Assembly (NCBI GenBank): GCA_025210655.1
Contig: JAOARG010000017.1
Span: forward strand, 62,001 to 126,000
Direction of reading: 5' to 3'
From: Bacillota bacterium
GTDB lineage: Bacteria; Bacillota; Clostridia; Peptostreptococcales; Acidaminobacteraceae
DNA length: 64,000 bases
The translations under genes were made by a program, and so were the position numbers. This document shows positions 36,081-44,985 of the stretch, piece by piece (within the stretch, counting starts at the first letter, position 1; each line of letters opens with the position of its first letter). The notes under the pieces were generated by a model, which made no database searches, was not told the DNA's origin, and worked only from the letters and a program-made list of their open reading frames with translations.

Positions 36081-36905
36081 CTAAGTACAAATGATTTCTT
36101 TCAAATCATCTACTAAGACCCCTGAATCAATGCTTGTATCAAACCATATTTCATCAGCGAGAATAGCTTGATATATTAGCATTTCTATGCCTTCAACGGT
36201 TTTCAGCCCCATATCCTTAGCCTCTTTTAGTATTCTTGTTTCCCTTGGATTATAGACAATATCACTAACTACAGCCCTCTCTTTACCAGTAAATAAATAT
36301 GGACTATCAGAGCTTTTCATTCCTATAGATGTTGTATTGATTATTATGTCGTATTCTTCTTTATCATCATAGTGACCATATTCTATATCATTGTAATAAT
36401 TCTTTAGTTCATCTATAACTATTTCTGCATTTTTCTTTGTTCTGTTCATAATATGAATAGATTTTGGATTTTCTTTGGATAAGAAGAAAAGTATTCCCCT
36501 TGCAGCACCACCAGCTCCTATTACAAGGATTTTTTTTCCCTTTATATCTACCTTATTATTTTTTAAAGACATAACATATCCTGCACCATCTGTATTATAA
36601 CCGATTAGTTTTCCATCTAAATTCTTGACTGTATTCACTGCCCCTATTTTTCTAGCAGTATCATCAATTTCGTCTAAAAGACCAATAATTTTTTCTTTAT
36701 AAGGAATAGTAACATTGAATCCAGGTATTTTTAAAGTTTTCACGCTAGTTACAAAATCACTAAGCTCATTCTCATTCAAAGAAAAGTTTAAATACCTACA
36801 GTTAATATCCAACTTATCATATATATAATTATGTATTTGGGGTGATTTGCTTTCTGAAACATCACTTCCAATAAGGCAAGCTAACTTAGTTCTTCCATTA
36901 ATCAT
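36081..36905 (-). CDS. aroE: shikimate dehydrogenase AroE
   Basis: NADP-dependent reduction of 3-dehydroshikimate to shikimate. 274 residues with the substrate-binding SDVSESKSPQIHN and NVTIPYKEKI (catalytic Lys) segments, AVNTV, NTDGAGY, and the nucleotide loop VIGAGGAARGI followed by MNRTKKNAE. It lies upstream of the leader peptide with its own promoter, so it is transcribed apart from, or reads into, the attenuated operon. Confidence 0.95.
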   Translation of the reverse strand: MINGRTKLACLIGSDVSESKSPQIHNYIYDKLDINCRYLNFSLNENELSDFVTSVKTLKIPGFNVTIPYKEKIIGLLDEIDDTARKIGAVNTVKNLDGKLIGYNTDGAGYVMSLKNNKVDIKGKKILVIGAGGAARGILFFLSKENPKSIHIMNRTKKNAEIVIDELKNYYNDIEYGHYDDKEEYDIIINTTSIGMKSSDSPYLFTGKERAVVSDIVYNPRETRILKEAKDMGLKTVEGIEMLIYQAILADEIWFDTSIDSGVLVDDLKEIICT

Positions 36906-36942
36906 AATTCCACCTCAATTTCATCATTTTTTTGTATATTTG

Positions 36943-36971
36943 ATTCTACACTATTGTATAAATTTGAGCAA
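36943..36971 (-). promoter_or_regulatory. promoter for aroE
   Basis: On the minus strand -35 TTGCTC (36966-36971), 17-base spacer, -10 TAGAAT (36943-36948). The -35 edge overlaps the start of the large palindrome at 36970-37022. Confidence 0.6.
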
Positions 36972-37022
36972 GTATAGATTTTTTCTATATGTTTTTATAA
37001 CGTATAGAAAATTCTTATACTT
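36970..37022. promoter_or_regulatory. 53-bp near-palindrome between divergent aroE and the aminotransferase gene
   Basis: The stretch begins AAGTATA and ends TATACTT and is close to its own reverse complement over 53 bases, with inner matches such as TTTTCTATA against TATAGAAAA. It touches the aroE -35 box. It could be an operator for a dimeric or tetrameric regulator serving both divergent genes; the regulator is not identified. Confidence 0.5.
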
Positions 37023-37136
37023 AAGGCTTAATCATCATTATTTTGTTAAAATATTATGGTAAAGGCATGCAATATTATAAAGCTCTTAATAGCTGAATCT
37101 AGTTTATTTAGTAGCTTTAAGAAAAGGATTGATTTT

Positions 37137-38288
37137 ATGAAAAGCATATATTTTGACAACGGTGCTACTAGTTTTCCTAAAGCACCAGGTGTATCCGATG
37201 CTATGTGTAAATATATAAATGAAATAGGTTCTAGTGTAAATAGAGGAATATATGACAAATCCCTTCAAGCAGAAAGGATCATACTTGATACTCGCGAAAT
37301 GCTTTGCGATTTATTTAACTTTGATAAAACCGACAATGTGGTGTTTACTAAAAATGTTACTGAAAGTATTAATGTTATCCTAAAGGGTTTTCTAAAAAAA
37401 GACTCTCATGTTATCGTAACATCAATGGAGCATAACGCAGTAATGAGACCTCTAAACTCTTTACAGGATATTGGAGTAAGCTACACATGTATATCAAGCG
37501 ACCAAGATGGTAATCTAAACTATGATGAACTTGAAAGCTCTATTCAGGAGAATACAAAACTAATATTTACAATTCATAGTTCTAACGTTTCTGGAACTAT
37601 CAACGATATTAATAGGATTGGTCAAATTGCAAAGGATAATAATATATTCTTTGCAGTAGATGCAGCACAAACTGCTGGAATAATTGATATAGATATGAAA
37701 TCTTCTAATATCGACGCACTTTGCTTCACTGGGCATAAGGGTCTATTGGGACCTCAAGGTATGGGAGGATTCTTAATTAGTGATGATTTCAACAAGGAAA
37801 TCACACCATTTATTGAAGGTGGAACAGGTTCAAAATCTGATTTAGAAATTCAGCCAATGAACATGCCTGATAAATTTGAATCAGGCACACCAAATGTGGT
37901 TGGTATATACGGACTCCATGCTTCATTACAATACCTAAAAGAAACTGGTATCGAAAACATTCATAAAAAAGAAATTGATTTGGTAGAATATCTTCTTGAG
38001 AAAATAGAAATCTTTGAAGACGAAATAAGGGTTATTGCAAAAAACAATAAAAATAGAACTGGGGTTGTATCACTTGATTTTAAAAATCAGGACAACGCAA
38101 CTATCAGCTATGTTTTGTCAAGCAAGTATCAAATAAGCAACAGAGTAGGAATGCACTGTGCCCCATCAGCACACAAAACATTCGGCACATTCCCTCAAGG
38201 TTCTGTAAGGGTAAGTTTTTCTTACTTTAACACTTTTGAGGAAGTTGATGTGCTTATTAATGCTTTAAGTGAAATTTTAAAGTCATAA
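37137..38288 (+). CDS. class V aminotransferase-fold PLP enzyme (cysteine desulfurase family)
   Basis: 383 residues starting MKSIYFDNGATSFPKAP. The PLP lysine lies in TGHKGLLGPQGMGG and the substrate-Cys loop reads HCAPSAHKTFGTFPQGSVRVS. The YFDNGATSFPKP start and this loop fit the NifS/Csd-like subgroup found alone in clostridia. Function could be cysteine desulfuration or selenocysteine lyase activity; given the selenoprotein in this window a link to selenium supply is possible but unproven. The ATG at 37137 with AAAGGA upstream is preferred over an in-frame ATG at 37056. Confidence 0.85.
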   Translation: MKSIYFDNGATSFPKAPGVSDAMCKYINEIGSSVNRGIYDKSLQAERIILDTREMLCDLFNFDKTDNVVFTKNVTESINVILKGFLKKDSHVIVTSMEHNAVMRPLNSLQDIGVSYTCISSDQDGNLNYDELESSIQENTKLIFTIHSSNVSGTINDINRIGQIAKDNNIFFAVDAAQTAGIIDIDMKSSNIDALCFTGHKGLLGPQGMGGFLISDDFNKEITPFIEGGTGSKSDLEIQPMNMPDKFESGTPNVVGIYGLHASLQYLKETGIENIHKKEIDLVEYLLEKIEIFEDEIRVIAKNNKNRTGVVSLDFKNQDNATISYVLSSKYQISNRVGMHCAPSAHKTFGTFPQGSVRVSFSYFNTFEEVDVLINALSEILKS

Positions 38289-38290
38289 AT

Positions 38291-38316
38291 AAAACCGCCT
38301 TTACGGCGGTTTTATT
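38291..38316. terminator. bidirectional terminator between the aminotransferase and HD-GYP genes
   Basis: AAAACCGCC, short loop, GGCGGTTTT followed by ATT; A and T runs on opposite sides serve both converging genes. Confidence 0.85.
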
Positions 38317-38320
38317 AGTT

Positions 38321-40213
38321 TTATGAATACTCAACATATATATCATAAATCTTATCTTTTACATTCATAAATGACTTAACTATTTCAGGGTCGAAATGTG
38401 TACCTGAATCCTCTTGGATAATACTTAAACTCTTTTCAAAGGAGAAGCCTTCTTTGTAAATCCTCTTCGAAAGAAGTGCATCAAATACATCAGCAACTGC
38501 TATTATTCTTGCTGATAGTGGAATTTCAACATCTGAAAGCCCTTCTGGATATCCTCTTCCATTATATTTTTCATGATGGTGTGTAGCAATTTCTGATGCC
38601 ATTTCAAAATAATTAATATTATATTTCTTAAGTTGATTATCAAGATGATCAAGAATCACCCCGCCAACTTCACTATGACTCTTCATCACGTCAAACTCAT
38701 TATCTGTCAACTTACCTGGTTTGTTAAGAATATTGTCAGGTATAGAAACTTTTCCAATATCGTGCATAGAGGCAGTTATCTTAATATTTTCGATAAAATG
38801 ATTATCTATTACTTCTGGATACATTCCCCTTTCGTGTAAATCCTTGGCTATAAGTTTTGCATACTCTGACATTCTAAATATATGATTTCCTGTATCCGTA
38901 TCCTTATGCTCTGTTACCTCTGCTAAGGTATCTGTAATTATAGAAAAAATATTCTTAATAAATATATTCTTGTAAAAGGCCATTGATAACTTGTTCTGTA
39001 TCATATCAATGAAATTAATTACAGTTGGTGTGATACACTCTGTTGTTCTAAAATGAAAATACATATTTCCCAAATATACTTGATCAGTCTCAAGGGGCAC
39101 TATAACGAACTTCCCTTTAGTAGTAATTTCATGATAGTGTCTAAATACTCCTTCAGGAATAATCTTCCTAATTACACTTCCATCTTTTACTTTTATCATA
39201 TTCATATTTCCATACTTATCTTCAAAAGTAATTGATATTTTATAGAATGGTATAAACTCTTGGAAATTATTATACATATATAGGATGGTCTCATCCAAAT
39301 CATTCTCTTCTAATACTCTGTCCTCAAGATCAAAAATAGAGTTTATACTGGTCAAGAAATCATTAAAACTATCATATATTTCTTTGATTTCATCATTTCT
39401 TCTCCTATTAAACTCAACATTTAAATTTCCCCTAGACATTTCCTTAAGATTCTTTTTAATCTTTCTAAATGGCATTAATATAGAAAAAACAATTATCCAT
39501 ATCAATACAACAAATGAAATACAGGTAATTAAAATAATGCCATGAATCATACTTTCCTGCTTATGTCTAACTCTTTCAACCTCGTTTGACATAAGAACCT
39601 TAATATCATTAAAGCTTGAGTCTATTTTACTCTTATATCTATACATTTTATCAATAGTTTCGCTATACTTAGCAATATCTGTACTATCAAGCTTATAAAT
39701 ATAGACAAGGTCAGGTCTAAGCTCTGAAATATTCTCCTGGATTCGACTTATTTCCCTCTCCATTTGAATATGATTATTAACACCTATTATATTTGCTATA
39801 TTGGGAAGAAAATCATCAACATTTCTAAATCTATTTATCCTTTCAAAATCCAAAGTATCCATAGCACCTGAAATTGTTGCAATTTCATTCATTATATCTG
39901 CTGTATATGTGTCTGGAGACTCAACAACATATTCCCTAACTTCTTGAATATCACTTTTCATACCTTCATTTAGCTCATTACGAACATCTGTTGGCATCTC
40001 AGGATATTTCTTAAGTAAATATGACACTTGATATATAGAATTGAACATTGTGTCCATTTCGTTCTCTAAATCATTAATGTACAAAGAAAGTTCATGTGAA
40101 TTTTCAGCAACAGGTTGGAAAACAAAAAATGAACCTATTGTTAAAAACAAATTGATTGTAATAATTATAAATACAAAAATAATTTTTGTAGTAATAGAAT
40201 TGAATATCCTCAC
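38321..40213 (-). CDS. membrane HD-GYP domain c-di-GMP phosphodiesterase with HAMP domain
   Basis: 630 residues: N-terminal helix (about 10-32), extracytoplasmic helical region to about 225, second helix (226-250), HAMP segment (250-300), a GAF-like middle region, and a C-terminal HD-GYP domain. Metal and signature residues are present: TGNHIFRM, MHDIGKVSIPDNIL, THHHEKYNGRGYPEGL and ADVFDALLSKR. Such proteins hydrolyse c-di-GMP to pGpG or GMP. The start is a GTG at 40213 with GGGGTG 7 bases upstream. Confidence 0.9.
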   Translation of the reverse strand: MRIFNSITTKIIFVFIIITINLFLTIGSFFVFQPVAENSHELSLYINDLENEMDTMFNSIYQVSYLLKKYPEMPTDVRNELNEGMKSDIQEVREYVVESPDTYTADIMNEIATISGAMDTLDFERINRFRNVDDFLPNIANIIGVNNHIQMEREISRIQENISELRPDLVYIYKLDSTDIAKYSETIDKMYRYKSKIDSSFNDIKVLMSNEVERVRHKQESMIHGIILITCISFVVLIWIIVFSILMPFRKIKKNLKEMSRGNLNVEFNRRRNDEIKEIYDSFNDFLTSINSIFDLEDRVLEENDLDETILYMYNNFQEFIPFYKISITFEDKYGNMNMIKVKDGSVIRKIIPEGVFRHYHEITTKGKFVIVPLETDQVYLGNMYFHFRTTECITPTVINFIDMIQNKLSMAFYKNIFIKNIFSIITDTLAEVTEHKDTDTGNHIFRMSEYAKLIAKDLHERGMYPEVIDNHFIENIKITASMHDIGKVSIPDNILNKPGKLTDNEFDVMKSHSEVGGVILDHLDNQLKKYNINYFEMASEIATHHHEKYNGRGYPEGLSDVEIPLSARIIAVADVFDALLSKRIYKEGFSFEKSLSIIQEDSGTHFDPEIVKSFMNVKDKIYDIYVEYS

Positions 40214-40256
40214 TTTAAAGCACCCCGTAGTTTATTTATTATAAATTATACACTTT

Positions 40257-40285
40257 ATTATAATTATAAATCACTTCAAAAGCAA
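40257..40285 (-). promoter_or_regulatory. candidate promoter for the HD-GYP gene
   Basis: On the minus strand -35 TTGCTT (40280-40285), 17-base spacer, -10 TATAAT (40257-40262). Confidence 0.5.
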
Positions 40286-40365
40286 TAAAGTTAGGAGTAT
40301 GTTAACAATTTATGAATAATCGTAAATTTTACTTGAACAAATATGTAAATTAATATTTTCTTTTT

Positions 40366-40395
40366 TTGTTTCTGGTGATTACAATTTGATATAAT
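40366..40395 (+). promoter_or_regulatory. promoter for the UPF0173 hydrolase gene
   Basis: -35 TTGTTT (40366-40371), 18-base spacer, extended -10 TGATATAAT with the hexamer at 40390-40395. Confidence 0.55.
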
Positions 40396-40441
40396 ATTAA
40401 TATACGTCCTTATTTAACAATAAGTATTGGGAGGAATTACG

Positions 40442-41119
40442 ATGATTTTAGAATATCTTGGACATTCTGCTTATATTATCTCAAACAATAATTATACTTT
40501 AGCAATTGATCCTTTTATGACTGCTAACCCTGCTTGTCATAAAAAAATAGAAGATTTTGAAAAGCTTGACTATATTCTTGTGACACATGGCCATTCAGAC
40601 CATATCGGCGACACGGTTGAACTTGCAAGGCATTATAATTCAACAATAATTTGCAACTTTGAATTAGGTCACTATTTCGAAAAATACTATGGCCTTAATG
40701 TTCATACAATGCACATAGGCGGACTGTATGACTTTGCCTTTGGATTTGTAAAAATGACTAATGCTCTACATGGTTCAGGAATAATTCATGGTGGTGAAAT
40801 GATCTACGGTGGTAATCCATGTGGATTTGTGATTTCTATGGATGGTGTTACAATTTATCACGCGGGAGATACAGGTCTTTTTGGAGATATGAATCTTTTA
40901 CAAAGATTAAATATTGACTATGCATTATTACCAATAGGTGGCAACTATACCATGGACACTTCCGATGCTCTATTGGCATCAGAAATGATAAAAGCAAAAA
41001 ATGTAATTCCAATGCATTATGGAACTTTTCCAGTTATAGACTCTGACCCAAATATATTTAAGGATAAATGCAGTAGTAATGTAATAATATTAAATACAAA
41101 CGCAAAAATCAATCTGTAA
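40442..41119 (+). CDS. UPF0173 metallo-beta-lactamase-fold hydrolase (YtkL-like)
   Basis: 225 residues starting MILEYLGHSAYIIS. Metal ligands are seen in THGHSDHIGD (HxHxDH), ALHGSG, HAGDTGLFGDM and PMHYGTFP, the pattern of the UPF0173 family of predicted metal-dependent hydrolases. The substrate is unknown. GGGAGG lies 6-7 bases before the ATG at 40442; an in-frame TTG at 40427 overlaps that site. The TetR gene follows 26 bases later in the same direction. Confidence 0.85.
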   Translation: MILEYLGHSAYIISNNNYTLAIDPFMTANPACHKKIEDFEKLDYILVTHGHSDHIGDTVELARHYNSTIICNFELGHYFEKYYGLNVHTMHIGGLYDFAFGFVKMTNALHGSGIIHGGEMIYGGNPCGFVISMDGVTIYHAGDTGLFGDMNLLQRLNIDYALLPIGGNYTMDTSDALLASEMIKAKNVIPMHYGTFPVIDSDPNIFKDKCSSNVIILNTNAKINL

Positions 41120-41145
41120 TTTACTATACATTCAATGGAGGAAAA

Positions 41146-41850
41146 ATGAAAAAAGGAGATGAAATTCGTACAAGAATACTAAATGCTGCCGAAAAACTTT
41201 TTACTGAAAAAGGGTTTGACAACACAACAACTAGAGACATTGCTCAAAATTCTGATCTACAACACGGAAATCTTTACTATTATTATAAGAGAAAAGACGA
41301 CATACTCCTTGATATATTGAAATTAAGAATGGTTAGTATGTTTAAGTTCCTAGGGGATAGAATTGAGTCAGATGATTTATTTCTAATGTATCCTGTTTTT
41401 TTAAGAATATTTGTAGACATATTTATGATAAAACCTGAAAGAATTGGACTTTTTATAGTCTCTATGACAAATAATTATTTAAGAGACCGGGTAATTGATG
41501 TATATTTTCAAGTTTATGATTTTCATTTTAACAATACAAGCTACGACAAGGAGAAAATCTATATTGCTACTATAGCAACCGTCGGACTTCAGTCAACCCT
41601 TCTTGTAAAGTTTTTTAGAGGTGAGCTTGATATGTCAAAAGATGAGGTATGTACCCTTATCACAAAAAAAACATATGCCGGAATAATTCCCGAAAGTTTA
41701 ATCGATGAATATAATGAAAAATCAGTGATTGTAAAAAACAAATTTTTCGAAAAAAATATATCAGAATATTTCAAAACACTTTCGTATAGTCCACTTGTAT
41801 ATGACAAAAGAATATGCGCTAATAAGAAAATAGGGATTTGGGGTCAGTAA
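41146..41850 (+). CDS. TetR/AcrR family transcriptional regulator
   Basis: 234 residues. N-terminal helix-turn-helix ILNAAEKLFTEKGFDNTTTRDIAQNSDLQHGNLYYYYKRK is cut here to the family pattern: AEKLFxxKGF, TTRDIA, then LYYYYKxKDDIL (residues about 10-55). The C-terminal ligand domain is not recognisable. GGAGG lies before the ATG. It follows the UPF0173 hydrolase and may regulate it; target and ligand unknown. Confidence 0.85.
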   Translation: MKKGDEIRTRILNAAEKLFTEKGFDNTTTRDIAQNSDLQHGNLYYYYKRKDDILLDILKLRMVSMFKFLGDRIESDDLFLMYPVFLRIFVDIFMIKPERIGLFIVSMTNNYLRDRVIDVYFQVYDFHFNNTSYDKEKIYIATIATVGLQSTLLVKFFRGELDMSKDEVCTLITKKTYAGIIPESLIDEYNEKSVIVKNKFFEKNISEYFKTLSYSPLVYDKRICANKKIGIWGQ

Positions 41851-41872
41851 ATTGATCCAAATCCCTTTTTTA
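41833..41872 (+). terminator. intrinsic terminator overlapping the TetR stop codon
   Basis: GGGATTTGG pairs with CCAAATCCC across a loop of about 14 bases and is followed by TTTTTTATTT. Confidence 0.85.
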
Positions 41873-41903
41873 TTTATTATTTAAACTATCTTAGAATATC
41901 AAT

Positions 41904-42941
41904 CTAAACTATTTTTCCACCACCAATTATTCTATCTCCGTAATATAAAACACCATGTTGACCCTTGGCGACTGCCCTTTCTGGATCTAAAAATTCCACA
42001 ATTACTTTCTCATTTGTAACCTTAAACTTACATTTAATATAGTATCCCCACTGACATATCTTAACTTCCATTACTTCCCCAAGATACTTTGAATAGTCTG
42101 TATTGAACTTAAAATCAACAAGCTCACATCCCTTTGAATAAGTTAAACTATCATCCCCTAAAAGGATATCACCATTTCTACTGTTAATACTAATAACTGA
42201 TAATGGAACTTCCAATTGAATGCCTAATTTTCTTTTTTGACCTATGGTAAATTTATAATATCCATCATGTTGCCCAAGGATATTTCCATTCACATCTATA
42301 AAGTTTCCCGACGAATTACCCACTCTACTCTCTATTTCTTCTTGATAACTTTCTTTCTTTATAAAACAAATCCCTTGGGAATCTTTTTTCTCAGAAACAA
42401 ACTTACCTATCTCCTCAGAAATTCCTCTAGTTTCATCTTTACTTTTAACACCGGCCAAAGGAAATACCAATTTAGACAATTTTTCTTGACTAAGATGATA
42501 CAAAAAGTAAGACTGATCCTTTCTTTCCACATCACCTTTTAGTAATTTATACTCACCTAAATCTTTGTCATACTCAACATTTACATAATGTCCAGTAGAA
42601 AGATAATCATATCCCTTTTCAATTGCATAATCATATAATAAACCAAATTTAATCTGAATATTACACCTTACACATGGATTAGGTGTCCTTCCTTCAATAT
42701 ACTCATCATAAAAATATTTTACAACCTTTTCAGAAAATTTTTCCCTAAAATCTAACACAATATGGGGTATTTCTAAAATTTCACAAACTTTCTTTCCATC
42801 CTTAATTGCTATATCCATATTCTCACTATCAAAAAGCCATAATGTAACCCCAGTCACATCATAACCCTGTTTTTTTAATAAATAAGCAGAAGAAGCACTA
42901 TCCACTCCACCGCTAATTCCTATAAGTACTTTCTTTTTCAT
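41904..42941 (-). CDS. mnmA: tRNA 2-thiouridine(34) synthase MnmA
   Basis: Thiolates U34 of Lys, Glu and Gln tRNAs. 345 residues with the PP-loop GISGGVDSASSAYLL at the N-terminus, catalytic cysteines in TPNPCVRCN and SQGICFI, and the C-terminal GQHGVLYYGDRIIGGG. Slightly shorter than the usual 355-370 residues. Sulfur must come from a cysteine desulfurase; the class V enzyme at 37.1 kb is a candidate but not adjacent. Confidence 0.93.
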   Translation of the reverse strand: MKKKVLIGISGGVDSASSAYLLKKQGYDVTGVTLWLFDSENMDIAIKDGKKVCEILEIPHIVLDFREKFSEKVVKYFYDEYIEGRTPNPCVRCNIQIKFGLLYDYAIEKGYDYLSTGHYVNVEYDKDLGEYKLLKGDVERKDQSYFLYHLSQEKLSKLVFPLAGVKSKDETRGISEEIGKFVSEKKDSQGICFIKKESYQEEIESRVGNSSGNFIDVNGNILGQHDGYYKFTIGQKRKLGIQLEVPLSVISINSRNGDILLGDDSLTYSKGCELVDFKFNTDYSKYLGEVMEVKICQWGYYIKCKFKVTNEKVIVEFLDPERAVAKGQHGVLYYGDRIIGGGKIV

Positions 42942-43050
42942 TTTGGCTCCTAATTTTTAATGTAATAACTATATTATACTGGAAGCTTTATTATTTTCAA
43001 TATGCTTTGTTTTTTTAAGGTGGTGTATTTTTGTTTTTGGGTGAAAAGAG

Positions 43051-43224
43051 GAATCGCACCTGACTACATTGTGCTAGGGGAACTCGTTTTTTTACAAAAA
43101 ACTATGGGGAAACGGAAGATCAAAGACCTATATTAACATATCTTAAGATCTTATGTTTTCCATTTCCCCTAAATTTTGTTTGTAAAATTGATTCCCCTAA
43201 CACAAACAAAGTCTTGTGTGATTC
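43051..43224. other. structured non-coding segment with nested long-range pairings
   Basis: In the 300-base gap between mnmA and the glutaredoxin-like gene. Outer pairing GAATCGCAC (43051) with GTGTGATTC (to 43224); next TGTGCTAGGGGAA with TTCCCCTAACACA; further in GGGGAAACGGAA with TTCCATTTCCCC. Local hairpins ATTTT/AAAAT and ACACAA/TTGTGT also form. The motif TAGGGGAA and its complement recur at junctions. No protein frame is convincing; it may be a structured RNA or a relative of the multi-hairpin elements. Confidence 0.5.
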
Positions 43225-43241
43225 AGCTTTTATGCTTATAC

Positions 43242-43901
43242 CTAACTCAACTTCTCCTTCTGCGCCTTCTCAAGATTCTCTAGGAAGACCTCAATAGGCT
43301 GATTACCAGTAAACTCGTACTTGTCATTTATAACGATTTTAGGAACACCTGATACATCATACTCATTTGACATTTCGTTAAATGTCTGAGCTTCTATCAT
43401 TTCTGAAGTAATGTTAGTGTTCTCAAGAGCCAACTTGTGAGCTTTTGAAACTGCACCTGGACAATATGGACAAGATAAGGTAACGAATACTTTGATATTC
43501 ATCGGATTAGTTATTGCCTCTAGTCTTGAACTAATATCATCTGGTAACTGTTCTCCAGATCCTGATACTTCAAGGATACTGCTAATAAATGAATTAATTT
43601 CGTGACCAGCAGGAATACCAAAGAATTTAATACCTCTGTAGTCCATATTCTCATCTAAAATAACTAAGCTTGGTGTCTTATCTACACCATAAGTCTGTGC
43701 TTTATCAGCATCTTTAACCATGTCATACTCATGAAGTACTATCTTATCACTTATCATAGAAACCTCAGAAAGTAAATTTCTAGTCTCTTCACATGTATAA
43801 CATTCACCTTCCTTTGTAAATAAAGCAAGGTTTACTGATTTTGACATTTGTCCAAAAATATCAATCAATTGCTTACTTAAATCTTCATTTAAAAATTTCA
43901 T
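43242..43901 (-). CDS. glutaredoxin-like protein disulfide oxidoreductase (two thioredoxin folds)
   Basis: 219 residues with two thioredoxin-fold halves: C34-YT-C37 in the first and C144-PY-C147 in the second. This resembles archaeal-type protein disulfide oxidoreductases and the N-terminal domain of AhpF. ATG 43901 with GGGAGG upstream is chosen over an in-frame ATG at 43952. It follows the thioredoxin-reductase-like gene by 16 bases, and the pair together looks like a split AhpF that would pass electrons from NAD(P)H to a peroxiredoxin. Confidence 0.85.
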   Translation of the reverse strand: MKFLNEDLSKQLIDIFGQMSKSVNLALFTKEGECYTCEETRNLLSEVSMISDKIVLHEYDMVKDADKAQTYGVDKTPSLVILDENMDYRGIKFFGIPAGHEINSFISSILEVSGSGEQLPDDISSRLEAITNPMNIKVFVTLSCPYCPGAVSKAHKLALENTNITSEMIEAQTFNEMSNEYDVSGVPKIVINDKYEFTGNQPIEVFLENLEKAQKEKLS

Positions 43902-43917
43902 ATTCTTCCTCCCTAAA

Positions 43918-44895
43918 TTAATCAAAATTTTTATTAATATACTCATTAGCACTTAAAGCTGCTTTGGCACCGTCTCCTGCAGAAATCACAATCTGCTTAA
44001 ACTGAACATCAGTTACATCTCCAGCAGCGAAAATACCCTCTTCACTTGTTTTATTTGATTTGTCTATGAGGATTTCACCCCTATCATTTAGGTCAACAAG
44101 ATTTTTAATGAAATCACTATTTGGTAAATACCCAATTTCTACAAATAAACCATCAATTTTCAGATTTTTTTCTCCACTCTTATTTTCTATATTTATAGAT
44201 GAAATAAGCTTTTCTCCATGTATAGATTTTATCTTTGTCTCCAAAAGGACTTCAATGTTACTAATTTCTTCTAATCTATCAAGAATAATTTTGTCTGCTC
44301 TGAATTTACTCCTATGAACTATCCATACCTTATTACATATTTTAGCCAAATCAATAGCCGCCTCTACCGCAGAATTTCCACCACCAGCAACAGCAACATC
44401 CAGACCTTGGAATAATGGCCCATCGCAAATTGCACAATATGCAACCCCTTTATTCAAATACTGCTCTTCACCAGGAACACCCAACTTTCTTGGTTTGCTA
44501 CCACTTGCTATAATTATAGTCTTAGTTTTCAAAGTACTTCCATCTTCAAGATTAACTTTTTTAACCTTCTCTTTTTTATCAACACCCAGTACCTTCATGT
44601 TTTTAATTACCTTAACATCAAGACCCTCCATATGTTTTTTGAATTTTTCAATCAGACCTTCACCAGTCTCCTTTTCATAGCCTAAATAATTTTCAACAGA
44701 AGTTGTATCAAGTACCTGTCCACCTAACCTATCAGTGACAATAATAGTGTCCATACCCTTTCTAATCCCATAAAGTGCAGCATTAAGCCCTGCAGGACCA
44801 CCACCAATAATCACTAAGTCATAAATCTTATCAGTATCAACATCAGATTTTTTATCAGAAAAACCTAATCCGCCTAAATTTAGATTAAAATCCAT
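43918..44895 (-). CDS. trxB: thioredoxin-reductase-like FAD oxidoreductase
   Basis: 325 residues with FAD motif DLVIIGGGPAGLNAALYG, redox pair C154-AI-C157 (YCAICDGP), NAD(P) loop AGGGNSAVEAA and C-terminal FAAGDVTD. An unusual N-terminal extension of about 20 residues (MDFNLNLGGLGFSDKK) precedes the FAD domain. ATG 44895 has GAGGTG 7 bases upstream. Probably reduces the glutaredoxin-like partner encoded next. Confidence 0.88.
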   Translation of the reverse strand: MDFNLNLGGLGFSDKKSDVDTDKIYDLVIIGGGPAGLNAALYGIRKGMDTIIVTDRLGGQVLDTTSVENYLGYEKETGEGLIEKFKKHMEGLDVKVIKNMKVLGVDKKEKVKKVNLEDGSTLKTKTIIIASGSKPRKLGVPGEEQYLNKGVAYCAICDGPLFQGLDVAVAGGGNSAVEAAIDLAKICNKVWIVHRSKFRADKIILDRLEEISNIEVLLETKIKSIHGEKLISSINIENKSGEKNLKIDGLFVEIGYLPNSDFIKNLVDLNDRGEILIDKSNKTSEEGIFAAGDVTDVQFKQIVISAGDGAKAALSANEYINKNFD

Positions 44896-44941
44896 ATCTA
44901 TCACCTCTTGTATTGTTTTTTTGCTATATACCCTTAAAAAA

Positions 44942-44977
44942 CAAAAAAATAGATGGATAATAAAAATTATCCATCTA
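44942..44977 (-). terminator. intrinsic terminator after the Rossmann/chemoreceptor gene
   Basis: On the minus strand AGATGGATAA/TTATCCATCT with a short T-rich loop, followed by a T run, just after the stop at 44986. Confidence 0.85.
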
Positions 44978-44985
44978 TATAGATT

